A stretch of 64,000 nucleotides of DNA, taken from contig JADKAS010000002.1 of the NCBI GenBank assembly GCA_016715245.1, forward strand, positions 310,001-374,000, written 5' to 3'. Of the stretch, positions 1-8,497 are shown in pieces. The first letter of the stretch is position 1; each line of letters opens with the position of its first letter. A program made the position numbers and the translations under genes. The notes beneath the pieces were generated by a model, which saw only the letters and a program-made list of their open reading frames with translations, was not told where the DNA came from and searched no databases. The DNA is from Saprospiraceae bacterium. GTDB lineage: Bacteria > Bacteroidota > Bacteroidia > Chitinophagales > Saprospiraceae.

Positions 1-340
1 CAAATAATGTCAACAAAATGGATACATTTATCAGGTTGAGCAAGGTAACTTTATCCAAATTTTATACATAATTATAATCAATAACATAAATATATTATAC
101 TTATATATATGTATATACTATATTTTATCAATAAAATATAAATTATTTTTGTTTTAATGTAAGATATATTGTAATTTTGTGTAATATTTAATATCCAACC
201 TGAGATTTTCCTCCCAATAAGTTTTAACGATAAAAAGGGCATAATCTGCCAATATATCAACAAATTGTTTACGTATTGTAATAGATTTGATGACAGCCTA
301 TAACAAATTATAAAAAAATTATATATATTTTATAAAAAAA
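1..340. other. AT-rich leader upstream of the dcw cluster, no gene seen
   Basis: I see no convincing coding sequence here. A 61-codon open frame on the minus strand at 78-263 is low-complexity (Ile/Tyr/Lys) and looks like chance in AT-rich DNA. A TAGATTTG at 282-289 fits the Bacteroidota -7 consensus TAnnTTTG, but I find no -33 partner at a good distance, so a distal mraZ promoter is only a possibility. The end of the preceding gene probably lies outside the window. Confidence 0.5.
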
Positions 341-365
341 TGGGAGAAAGTGGGAGGATGTGGGA
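341..365 (+). promoter_or_regulatory. MraZ operator: three TGGGA boxes at 10-bp period
   Basis: TGGGA occurs at 341, 351 and 361, each box followed by a five-base spacer. This is the arrangement known for MraZ, which binds TGGGN repeats separated by 5 nt upstream of its own operon. The boxes sit just upstream of a -7 element and cover the place where a -33 element would lie, so binding should repress the dcw promoter. The repeats are seen directly; the binding role follows from the known MraZ mechanism and the adjacent mraZ gene. Confidence 0.85.
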
Positions 366-374
366 AATAGATTA

Positions 375-382
375 TAAATTTG
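375..382 (+). promoter_or_regulatory. -7 promoter element of the dcw operon (TAAATTTG)
   Basis: TAAATTTG matches the Bacteroidota sigma-70 type -7 consensus TAnnTTTG exactly. It lies 21 nt upstream of the mraZ GTG start, so transcription would start near 388-390 and give a very short leader. No clear TTG -33 element is seen; its position is occupied by the MraZ boxes. Confidence 0.6.
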
Positions 383-403
383 CCTCAACAACCAACATGA
401 AGT

Positions 404-882
404 GTGAAGCAATACCAGTTCACCGGAGAATATCACAGTAGGCTTGATGCCAAAGGGAGACTTAAGCTCCCCGCTGCTATTATTAAGCAGCTTGGCGACG
501 TCGAAAATCACAAGTTTACGATAAACCGGGGTTTTGAAAAACATCTCATGTTGTATCCCAATGAAGTTTGGGAACGAAAATCAAAAGAAATAAACCAGCT
601 CAACATTTACAACACACAGCAAAGGCAGGCAATCCGCTATTTTTATCGCGGTGCTACCGAGTTGGAAATGGATGCTTCAGAGCGCATCAATATTCCTGGC
701 AGTTTGATGGAATATGCAGGTATTGACAAAGACGTCGTACTTTTTGCATATCAGCAACAAATTGAAATATGGTCTAAAGAAGCGTATGAAGCAATGTTAA
801 ATCAGGAACCAGATGACTTTGCCTCTATTGCGGAGGGGATTTTGGAAACGGTTTTGGTTTCAACCCATCCGACGAAAGATGA
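404..882 (+). CDS. mraZ: Transcriptional regulator MraZ (frameshifted near 836)
   Basis: MraZ is a SpoVT-AbrB-fold DNA-binding protein that represses its own dcw operon. The N-terminus carries the typical TGEYHSRLDAKGRLKLPA signature, and a second AbrB-like half follows with ERINIPGSLMEYAGI. The start is GTG at 404, because the ATG at 397 is out of frame and soon meets a stop. In the given sequence the frame runs on to 1135 through rsmH, giving 243 residues against a usual 150-160. Adding one G to the GGGG run at 835-838 restores a normal end (DFGNGFGFNPSDER then stop), with TGA at 880-882 overlapping the rsmH ATG at 879. The corrected length is 159 residues. I therefore annotate the corrected extent; the base loss is either a consensus error or a real mutation. 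Confidence 0.88.
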
Positions 883-1778
883 CGGATTATCATGTCCCCG
901 TTTTGTTGAAGGAAAGTGTCGAGGCTTTACAAATCCATCCGGACGGAATGTATGTCGATATGACATTCGGTGCAGGTGGTCATTCCAGATCGATTTTACA
1001 AAAAATAAATGCCAAAGGGCATTTATACGCGGTAGACCAGGACAAAGATGCCTTTCAAAACGGATTAGACGACGAAAGATTTACGTTGATTCAGTCCAAT
1101 TTCAGGTATGTCGGGAATTTTCTCAAATGGTATAACGTGGATAGTGTAGATGGAATTCTGGCAGATTTGGGCGTCTCGTCCCACCAGTTTGATTTCCCGG
1201 AAAGAGGATTTTCCTATCGTTTTGATGCGCCCCTTGATATGCGTATGAATACAGAAGCAATCCTCACAGCCAGAGATGTTCTGGCAACGTATACGGAAGA
1301 AAAACTGATTGACATTTTCAGCAGGTATGGAGAGGTTCGAAATACAAAACAACTCGCCAAGACCATTGTAAAAACCAGACAAACAGTCACCATACAATCC
1401 ACCTTTGCCTTTAATAACTTGTTGAATTCCGTTTGTATCGGACCTTCTCTGAAATATTTTTCACAGGTATATCAGGCATTGAGAATGGAGGTAAACGACG
1501 AGATAGGCGCATTGAGAGGTATGTTGTCCCAGGGTTTGAAAATATTAAAAAAAGGCGGACGTTTTGTTGTTATCACCTATCATAGTATTGAAGACAGAGA
1601 AGTAAAAAACTTTTTCAAAGCCGGTAATTTTGATGGAGTTTTAGTCAAAGATATGTATGGAAATGTACAGAGGCCTTTTGAAATCATCGGAAAAAATGTT
1701 GTGGTTCCGGAGGAAAAGGAATTAAAGGAAAATCCCAGATCCCGGAGTGCAAAAATGAGAGTAGTACAAAAGATATAA
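879..1778 (+). CDS. rsmH: 16S rRNA (cytosine(1402)-N(4))-methyltransferase RsmH
   Basis: RsmH (MraW) transfers a methyl group from SAM to N4 of C1402 in the decoding centre of 16S rRNA. The 299-residue protein has the N-terminal YHVPVLLKE block, the SAM-binding motif I VDMTFGAGGHS at residues 26-36, ADLGVSSHQFD, and the C-terminal TYHSIEDREVK and NPRSRSAKMR blocks, so it is complete. A longer frame opens at 813, but it overlaps mraZ. ATG 879 is preferred because homology begins there and it overlaps the corrected mraZ stop as ATGA, which suggests translational coupling. It is the second gene of the dcw operon and should share its MraZ-controlled promoter. Confidence 0.95.
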   Translation: MTDYHVPVLLKESVEALQIHPDGMYVDMTFGAGGHSRSILQKINAKGHLYAVDQDKDAFQNGLDDERFTLIQSNFRYVGNFLKWYNVDSVDGILADLGVSSHQFDFPERGFSYRFDAPLDMRMNTEAILTARDVLATYTEEKLIDIFSRYGEVRNTKQLAKTIVKTRQTVTIQSTFAFNNLLNSVCIGPSLKYFSQVYQALRMEVNDEIGALRGMLSQGLKILKKGGRFVVITYHSIEDREVKNFFKAGNFDGVLVKDMYGNVQRPFEIIGKNVVVPEEKELKENPRSRSAKMRVVQKI

Positions 1779-1801
1779 TAAAAATAAAATTTTCCTTTTT
1801 T

Positions 1802-2119
1802 ATGACTAGTTTCCAGGATAAGAAAACTACAATTTTTAGACTGAAATGGGTCGAATGGATTTTTGTCAATTTGCCGTTTGTATGCTACCTGGTGTTATTA
1901 GGTGTCATTTACATATCGAATGCGCATGCCTCAGAAAAAGCATTGCGTAGAATCGAAGCTCTCAAAGTGGAAGTAAAAGATACAAAATGGCACTATATGA
2001 ACCTTCAGCAACAGCTGGAGTATGGTGGCATACAATCGCAAATTGAAGAAAAGGTAGAACACCTGGGATTGGTTCCCAATCAGAAACCGCCCATCGTGAT
2101 CTCCCAAAAAGAAGAGTAA
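1802..2119 (+). CDS. ftsL: FtsL-like divisome protein
   Basis: This is a 105-residue single-pass membrane protein with a short cytoplasmic N-terminus, one transmembrane segment at about residues 17-41, and a heptad-like periplasmic segment (about 45-85) ending in a basic/acidic tail. Size, topology and position between rsmH and ftsI are those of FtsL, which forms a coiled coil with FtsB and activates FtsWI septal synthesis. Sequence similarity in this family is weak, so the call rests mainly on synteny and topology. Spacing is 23 nt after rsmH and 24 nt before ftsI, consistent with one transcript. Confidence 0.8.
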   Translation: MTSFQDKKTTIFRLKWVEWIFVNLPFVCYLVLLGVIYISNAHASEKALRRIEALKVEVKDTKWHYMNLQQQLEYGGIQSQIEEKVEHLGLVPNQKPPIVISQKEE

Positions 2120-2143
2120 AGTAAAATTTGAATACTGACCGGA

Positions 2144-4251
2144 ATGGACAAGAAAAAAGAGTTGCTTTGGCGGGCATATATCGTAATGCTGATGTTTGTA
2201 ATTGCATCTCTTGTCATCATGTTCAAGATTTTTAAAATATCTGTCATCGAAGGAGACAGATGGAGAGCCAAGGCTTCCGACAATATTAAGTGGAGAATAG
2301 TAGATGCAGACAGAGGAAGTATTTATTCTGACGAAATGCATCTTTTATCAACCTCCGTACAGTTCTTTGAAATCAGGATGGATTTAGCAACCGTAAAAGA
2401 TAAACTCTTTTACGAAAATGTAGATTCCCTAGCCATTTTTCTGAATGGATTTTCCAAAGAGTATATCAAGGAAAAGTCTGTTTCCCAATGGAAAAACGAA
2501 CTCCTTGCCAATAAAAAGAAAAAAAACGCATACTTTTATATTGCAAGAGGTTTGGATATAGATGCATTTAATAAAATCAAAAAAGCACCTATATTAAAGT
2601 ATGGAAAGTACAAAGGAGGTCTCATCGCTTTCAGGTATGGCAGAAGAGTAAAACCTTTCAGAGATATGGCTAGCAGAACTATCGGCGTGGATCGGGAAAA
2701 TGCCGACAGAATAGGCCTCGAAGGATATTTTGACCGTTTTCTGAAAGGAGATGCCGACCAGAGACTTATGAAAAAGTTGTCCTCGCCGGATGGTGAAATT
2801 TGGGTTCCCCTATATGATCCTTCGGAAAATGACATCAGGAAAGGGGATGATTTGGTGACGACCTTAAATATCGAAATTCAGGACTTTGTGCATCACTCTA
2901 TGATGGATATGCTTCAGAAGTACGATGCAGAAGGTGGCAGTGCCATAGTAATGGAGACCAAAACAGGTGCCATTAAAGCCATTACCAATCTGGGGAAAAG
3001 TGCAGATGGAAGTTATGTAGAGATGTACAACCATGGTGTTGCAAGACTCAGTGAGCCGGGATCTACCATGAAACTTGCCACAGTTCTTGCGCTTATGGAA
3101 GACGGCTATGCCACCGCCGAGTCAAAAGTGAATCTTAACTATGGCAGCAAGAGGTTTTCAGACAGAATTATGTTTGATTCTGAAAAACACAACCGCTCCA
3201 TTGTCACCATGTCCGAAGCATTTGAAATTTCTTCCAATGTTGGAATTGCTTCTCTTGCAAATGATGCTTACAATTCTATCGACGGAAGAAAAAAGTGGTA
3301 TAACAGAATGAAATCTTTTGGTTTTACAGAACCAACAGGGGTTGATCTTATCGGTGAAGCCTTGCCGGAACTTAAAAACCCCAAAAACAAGGATAAGTGG
3401 TACGGTACTACCATTCCATGGATGGCACACGGTTACGAACTTTTGAATACACCTTTACAAATGCTCACTTTTTATAATGCAGTAGCTAATGGTGGTAAGA
3501 TGATGAAGCCTTTTCTTGTAAAAGAAATCATCAAAGGAGAAAAGGTAAAAATATTTGAACCGGTTGTCATAAAGGAAGCCATTGCCAAACCTGAAAACAT
3601 TGCCGAAGCCAAAAAAATGATGGAAAATGTTATTCTTAAAGGTACGGCAAAATCAATTAAATCAGAATATGTACATCTTGCCGGTAAAACAGGTACTACC
3701 AGAGTGAATTATGCAAATGCAGGAGAATATGCAAAATACAATGCGAGTTTCTGCGGTTATTTTCCGGCAGAAAATCCTGAGTATACGGTTATGGTGGTTG
3801 TTTATGAACCCAAAGGGGTTTATTACGGAGGGTATGTGGCGGCGCCTATTTTTAAAGAAGTTGCTGAAAAAATTATAGGTTTGAAAACAAAATCAATAAG
3901 ATCGATTTCTGACTCAACTTTTGTAAATAATACCTCTCTGCCCAATAAATCCATAGGGTTCAGAGAAGATATCGAAAATGTTTTTGCCTATACAAATGTT
4001 CCATATACCGTAAAAAATAAAAGTAAATGGTCAGAGGCTGATCCGTCCGGTTCTAAAATGATGGTTTCCGCTAAGTCGGTAAAAATAAAGTTATACCCAA
4101 TTGTATGGGAATGGGGGCAAGAGATGCCACCTACCTGTTGGAAAGTTTGGGTTTGAGTGTGGATTTTCATGGTGTCGGTAAGGTTTTACGACAGAGTATT
4201 ACCCCGGGTACCAGAGCTTCACAACAAAACATAACACTCTATTTACATTAA
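2144..4251 (+). CDS. ftsI: Penicillin-binding protein FtsI/PBP3 with PASTA domain (frameshifted near 4085)
   Basis: This is the septal peptidoglycan transpeptidase of the divisome. An N-terminal membrane anchor (about residues 9-31) precedes the dimerisation domain and the transpeptidase domain. The three active-site motifs are intact: STMK at 307-310, SSN at 363-365 and KTG at 515-517. The reading frame as given stops at 4156 with an unrelated tail. Adding one A to the run at 4081-4085 extends it to TAA 4249-4251 and restores a C-terminal PASTA domain (GMGARDATYLLESLGL, then ITPGT), normal for Bacteroidota FtsI. The corrected length is about 702 residues, ending 11 nt before murE. The catalytic domain is unaffected by the indel. 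Confidence 0.93.
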
Positions 4252-4262
4252 TATAAATAGAG

Positions 4263-5741
4263 GTGAGTAAGCAAAAAAAGTTGTTTGACATATTGCCCCA
4301 GGGGGAAATCAGAAAAATTTCAGGCCACCAGGACCGGGAAGTTTCAATGCTGACCATCGATTCGAGAAAATGTACGAAGGATTGTCTTTTTCTGGCTTTT
4401 TTGGGTTCGGTGACAGATGGTCACACTTACATAAAAACGGCTATCGATAAAGGAGCCGGTACGATTGTATGTGAAAAATGGCCTGATGAAATTTTGGAAG
4501 ATATCACTTATGTTCTTGTCGATGATGCCAGAAAAGTGGCAGGTTTGATATCCGATCTGTTTTTTGATCACGTCAGTGATAAAATAGTGTTGGTCGGTGT
4601 CACAGGAACCAATGGTAAAACCACCGTTGCCACCTTATTATTCAACCTTTTCGGGTCATTGGGTCACAAATGTGGTTTGATTTCTACGGTTGAAAACCGA
4701 ATAATGGACACAGTGATTCCGGCGACCCATACCACACCTGATGTGATCAGCCTGCATAGTTTATTGTTGCAGATGTCCGAGGCAGGTTGCAGTCATGTGT
4801 TTATGGAGGTGAGTTCTCATGCAGTTCATCAGCACAGGATAGGTGGTCTCAGATTTAAAGTTGCACTATTTACCAATCTTACGCAGGATCACCTGGATTA
4901 TCATGTGACGATGGCCAATTACATTAAAGCTAAGAAGATGTTTTTTGACCATCTTGATAAAAACAGTTTTGCTTTGGTGAATATCGATGACAAACAAGGA
5001 AGAGTGATGGTTCAAAATACAAAAGCTTCTGTTTCGACCTATTCACTTCGGGCCATGGCTGATTTTAAAGGTATCATCCTTGACAACAGTATTTTTGGTC
5101 TGATGATGAAAATCAATGGTGAAGAAGCGTATTTTAAGTTGATCGGAGATTTTAATGCCTATAATATTCTGGCTGCTTATGGAACAGCCGTATTGTTGGG
5201 AAAGACACCAGGAGAGACGTTAACTTGCCTTTCAGGATTGAGCGGACCTGCCGGTCGATTCGAACAGATTGTAGATGCTGAATCAGGAAAATGCGGTATT
5301 GTAGATTACGCACATACGCCAGATGCGCTTGAAAATGTTCTGGATACTATTAAGAAAGTAAAAAAGCCGGTTTCAAAAATCATAACCGTAGTTGGGTGTG
5401 GTGGTGACCGTGATAAAACGAAACGGCCGATAATGGCAAAAATAGCAGCTGAATTGTCCGATACTTTAATACTGACAAGCGACAATCCAAGAACTGAAGA
5501 CCCTGAATCCATACTGGATGACATGTCAAAAGGCATATCACCGGAAATGGAAACCAAAACATTGCGAATTGCAGATCGGAAAACGGCCATTAAAACGGCA
5601 GTAATGATGGCAGGACACAACGATATAATTTTGGTAGCCGGAAAGGGGCATGAAACATATCAGGAAATAATGGGAGTAAAGACTCCCTTTGACGATAAAA
5701 TGTTTTTAAGTGAATTTTTGCTTAAAAGCCGGGTAGTCTGA
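4263..5741 (+). CDS. murE: UDP-N-acetylmuramoyl-L-alanyl-D-glutamate--2,6-diaminopimelate ligase
   Basis: MurE adds the third residue of the peptidoglycan stem peptide in the cytoplasm, using ATP. The ATP-binding loop TGTNGKTT is at residues 114-121, and the DNPR motif at 407-410 is the signature for meso-diaminopimelate rather than lysine. The length of 492 residues is normal. The start is GTG at 4263, 11 nt after the corrected ftsI stop; there is no nearby in-frame ATG. A structured 163-nt gap follows before mraY, the longest gap in the cluster. No murF gene follows, unlike the classical dcw order. Confidence 0.95.
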   Translation: MSKQKKLFDILPQGEIRKISGHQDREVSMLTIDSRKCTKDCLFLAFLGSVTDGHTYIKTAIDKGAGTIVCEKWPDEILEDITYVLVDDARKVAGLISDLFFDHVSDKIVLVGVTGTNGKTTVATLLFNLFGSLGHKCGLISTVENRIMDTVIPATHTTPDVISLHSLLLQMSEAGCSHVFMEVSSHAVHQHRIGGLRFKVALFTNLTQDHLDYHVTMANYIKAKKMFFDHLDKNSFALVNIDDKQGRVMVQNTKASVSTYSLRAMADFKGIILDNSIFGLMMKINGEEAYFKLIGDFNAYNILAAYGTAVLLGKTPGETLTCLSGLSGPAGRFEQIVDAESGKCGIVDYAHTPDALENVLDTIKKVKKPVSKIITVVGCGGDRDKTKRPIMAKIAAELSDTLILTSDNPRTEDPESILDDMSKGISPEMETKTLRIADRKTAIKTAVMMAGHNDIILVAGKGHETYQEIMGVKTPFDDKMFLSEFLLKSRVV

Positions 5742-5760
5742 ATCGGTTGGGATTCATTCA

Positions 5761-5794
5761 CCTGAAAGAATTAGGTTCTATTATCATTCTCAGG
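5761..5794 (+). other. Intergenic hairpin 1 in the murE-mraY gap
   Basis: CCTGAAAGAAT (5761-5771) and ATTCTCAGG (5786-5794) can pair with a small bulge around a 14-nt loop. It lies directly upstream of a stronger hairpin. It may be part of a structured leader or intercistronic RNA; no function is known to me. Confidence 0.4.
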
Positions 5795-5799
5795 TTGGT

Positions 5800-5858
5800 T
5801 TAACAGTTGCAGAAGGATCTTTGTGGGAAAAGTTCCGGAAAACCTTCTGCGCTGTTAA
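5800..5858 (+). other. Intergenic hairpin 2 in the murE-mraY gap
   Basis: TTAACAG (5800-5806) pairs with CTGTTAA (5852-5858), and GCAGAAGG (5809-5816) pairs with CCTTCTGC (5843-5850). This gives a 15-bp stem interrupted only by a TT/G internal loop, with a 26-nt apical loop. A short AT-rich tail follows (AATTTTTGAG), so partial termination or an RNA processing/stability element is possible. The pairing is read directly; the function is unknown. Confidence 0.6.
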
Positions 5859-5904
5859 TTTTTGAGAATAAATTTTGAGTATTTATTAAACAATAGTATA
5901 AAAA

Positions 5905-7170
5905 ATGTTGCACTACATTTTCGATTTTCTGGACAAAACATATAATATACCCGGAGCAGGTTTGTTCCAGTATATTACGTTCAGGGCAGGTGCAGCTATC
6001 ATTCTTTCTCTTATTATCACGATGATATTTGGAGGCAGGATCATACGTTCTTTGAAAAATTTGCAAGTTGGAGAGACGGTAAGAGACTTAGGTCTTGAAG
6101 GTCAGAAGGTGAAAGAAGGCACACCTACCATGGGGGGTATTATGATTATTATGTCCATACTCATTCCTTGTATTTTATTTGCCAAGCTTCATAATATATA
6201 CATTATACTTATGATTTTTACCACCATATGGATGGGAATCATAGGATTCGCAGATGATTATATAAAAGTTTTCAAAAAAAATAAGGACGGTCTGAGTGGT
6301 AAAACAAAAATATTCGGACAGGTTATTTTGGGTCTTGTGGTGGGCATCACTATGATTGTATCAAAAGATATTGTCATTAGAATGCCATTGGATCAGGCCC
6401 AGAAAGGGGGATATGAAATTACCAAAACGTATTCCACTGTAGTTTCAAAGGTCAATGAAGAAGCCAAAATACTTCAGATGGCGCATGTGAAATCTACCCT
6501 GACCAATATCCCGTTTTACAAGGACAATAATTTTGATTACAAATCAATTATCTGGTTTCTTCCTGATAATGCCGATCTGTTTCTGACTATTTTATTTTCT
6601 TTGATTGTTGTATTTATTGTTACGGCCGTGAGTAATGCTGCGAATCTTACGGATGGTATCGACGGCCTGGCAGCGGGCACCTCGGCAATCATAGGAATAA
6701 CTTTAGGGATTTTTGCTTACGTTTCAGGACATAATATTATTGCGGCCTATCTGGATATATTGTTTATTCCCGAATCAGCAGAACTGGTGGTTTTTTCGGC
6801 ATGTTTTATAGGTGCCTGTATCGGGTTTTTATGGCACAATTCATTTCCTGCCAGGGTTTTTATGGGGGATACGGGAAGTCTGACGATAGGAGGTATTATT
6901 GCCGTTCTGGCCATTGTATTGAGAAAGGAATTATTGATTCCAATATTATGCGGAATTTTTCTTGTTGAAAATCTGTCCGTAGTATTACAGGTATCTTATT
7001 TTAAATATACAAAAAAGAAATACGGAGAGGGCAGGCGAATTTTCAAGATGTCTCCATTGCACCACCATTTCCAGAAGGAAGGTATGCACGAAGCAAAAAT
7101 TGTAACAAGATTCTGGATTATAGGCATTATGCTTGCCGTCATCAGCGTCATCACCTTAAAAATCCGATAA
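5905..7170 (+). CDS. mraY: Phospho-N-acetylmuramoyl-pentapeptide-transferase MraY
   Basis: MraY transfers phospho-MurNAc-pentapeptide from UDP to undecaprenyl phosphate, making lipid I at the inner membrane. The protein is polytopic with 421 residues, somewhat longer than the usual ~360. The extra length is a loop of about 60 residues after the fifth hydrophobic segment (around residues 155-215), a feature I associate with Bacteroidota MraY. Catalytic signatures are present: ADDYIKV with D117/D118, NAANLTDGIDGLAAG, FMGDTGSL, and the HHH at 386-388 in PLHHHF. The stop is immediately followed by the murD ATG, so the two are probably translationally coupled. Confidence 0.95.
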   Translation: MLHYIFDFLDKTYNIPGAGLFQYITFRAGAAIILSLIITMIFGGRIIRSLKNLQVGETVRDLGLEGQKVKEGTPTMGGIMIIMSILIPCILFAKLHNIYIILMIFTTIWMGIIGFADDYIKVFKKNKDGLSGKTKIFGQVILGLVVGITMIVSKDIVIRMPLDQAQKGGYEITKTYSTVVSKVNEEAKILQMAHVKSTLTNIPFYKDNNFDYKSIIWFLPDNADLFLTILFSLIVVFIVTAVSNAANLTDGIDGLAAGTSAIIGITLGIFAYVSGHNIIAAYLDILFIPESAELVVFSACFIGACIGFLWHNSFPARVFMGDTGSLTIGGIIAVLAIVLRKELLIPILCGIFLVENLSVVLQVSYFKYTKKKYGEGRRIFKMSPLHHHFQKEGMHEAKIVTRFWIIGIMLAVISVITLKIR

Positions 7171-8484
7171 ATGAAAAGTGTAGCGATCATAGGAGGAGGT
7201 GAAAGTGGGGTTGGTGCTGCTTTATTAGCAAAAAAATCAGGTTTGGATGTTTTCCTTAGTGATAACGGAAACATAGACGATAAGAGCAAGGTTGAATTAA
7301 TTAGCAAAACGATTCCTTTCGAAGAAGGGGGTCACGATTTGAACAGGCTGTTGGTAGCTGATGTGGTTGTTAAAAGTCCCGGGGTTCCGGACCATGCGCC
7401 TGCCCTGCGCATGTTAAAAGAAAAAGGGCGGAAAGTAATTTCCGAGATTGAGTTTGGTTACTTATTTTATTCCGGACTTACCATTGGCATAACAGGCTCA
7501 AATGGGAAGACTACAACTTCGGGACTTTTATACCACGTTTTACACCACGCAGGCCTTGACGTTGAATTGGGAGGCAATTACGGCAAAAGTTTTGCCAGAA
7601 TATTATCTGAGCGGCAACCAAAATATATGGTTTTGGAAGTCAGCAGTTTTCAATTGGACGACATTGAAACCTTTGCACCTCATATCAGCATGTTGTTGAA
7701 TATAACACCGGATCATCTTGACAGGTATAATTACAATATGGATGAGTATGCCGCTGCTAAATTTAATATAGCGGCAAAACAAACAGCGGATGACTATTTT
7801 ATTTACAATGGCGATGATCCGGAAATTATGTCCCGTTTGTCTACATACAAATTGAATGTACAAAAGATTCCCGTGACACGAAATCAGTACGATTCAGGGT
7901 TAAGGACAAAGGACGGCTCGGGTTTTTATGATTTCAGTTTATTAGGAAGACACAATCTTTTAAACGGACAATGTGTCGTGGAAGCTTGCCGGATTCTGGG
8001 ACTTTCTGAAAATCAGATTAATGATGGATTGTCAAGCTTTGTCAACCTTCCTCATCGCCTTGAACCCGTCGCTTCTTTTGAAGGAGTATCTTATATCAAT
8101 GACAGCAAAGCAACCAATGTCGATTCTGTATTTTATGCCCTTGAGGCAATGAATACACCGACCATATGGATAGCAGGAGGCACGGATAAAGGAAACGATT
8201 ATGAAGTATTGAAACCCCTTGTTCGTGAAAAAGTAAAAGTATTGATATGTCTGGGAATAGACAATGACAAGCTTAAACAAAGTTTTGAGGGAATAGTCCC
8301 TGTCATTCTCGAGACCCGGTCTGTTACCCAGGCCGTATCTCTTGCTCATAATGAAGCAGAAAAAGGCGATGTGGTACTTTTGTCTCCGGCTTGTGCAAGT
8401 TTTGATTTATTTAAAAATTATATGGACAGAGGTGACCAGTTTAAGGAAGCCGTTCTTTCCTATCAAAAAATTTTGGAAATTTAA
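7171..8484 (+). CDS. murD: UDP-N-acetylmuramoyl-L-alanine--D-glutamate ligase
   Basis: MurD adds D-glutamate to UDP-MurNAc-L-alanine in the cytoplasm. The protein has an N-terminal Rossmann-like nucleotide motif (IIGGGESGVG), the Mur ligase ATP loop GSNGKTTT from residue 109, the HLDRYNYNMDEYAAAK block, and the C-terminal domain with NDSKATNVDS, GGTDKGNDY and SPACASFD. At 437 residues it is complete. The start abuts the mraY stop without a gap. It is a member of the dcw operon between mraY and ftsW, the usual position. Confidence 0.95.
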   Translation: MKSVAIIGGGESGVGAALLAKKSGLDVFLSDNGNIDDKSKVELISKTIPFEEGGHDLNRLLVADVVVKSPGVPDHAPALRMLKEKGRKVISEIEFGYLFYSGLTIGITGSNGKTTTSGLLYHVLHHAGLDVELGGNYGKSFARILSERQPKYMVLEVSSFQLDDIETFAPHISMLLNITPDHLDRYNYNMDEYAAAKFNIAAKQTADDYFIYNGDDPEIMSRLSTYKLNVQKIPVTRNQYDSGLRTKDGSGFYDFSLLGRHNLLNGQCVVEACRILGLSENQINDGLSSFVNLPHRLEPVASFEGVSYINDSKATNVDSVFYALEAMNTPTIWIAGGTDKGNDYEVLKPLVREKVKVLICLGIDNDKLKQSFEGIVPVILETRSVTQAVSLAHNEAEKGDVVLLSPACASFDLFKNYMDRGDQFKEAVLSYQKILEI

Positions 8485-8497
8485 TTAATAAAAAATT

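Noticed and set aside
78..263. Minus-strand open frame in the leader
   Set aside because: Its composition is that of random AT-rich DNA, and it has no promoter or homology that I recognise.
831..882. Programmed ribosomal frameshift in mraZ
   Set aside because: There is no classical slippery heptamer or strong downstream structure that I can see, and similar one-base defects occur in many unrelated genes in the window.
883..1135. Continuation of the mraZ frame to 1135, giving a 243-residue protein
   Set aside because: The part beyond 882 is rsmH read in another frame, rich in Arg and Cys and unlike any MraZ. One added G gives a normal MraZ end.
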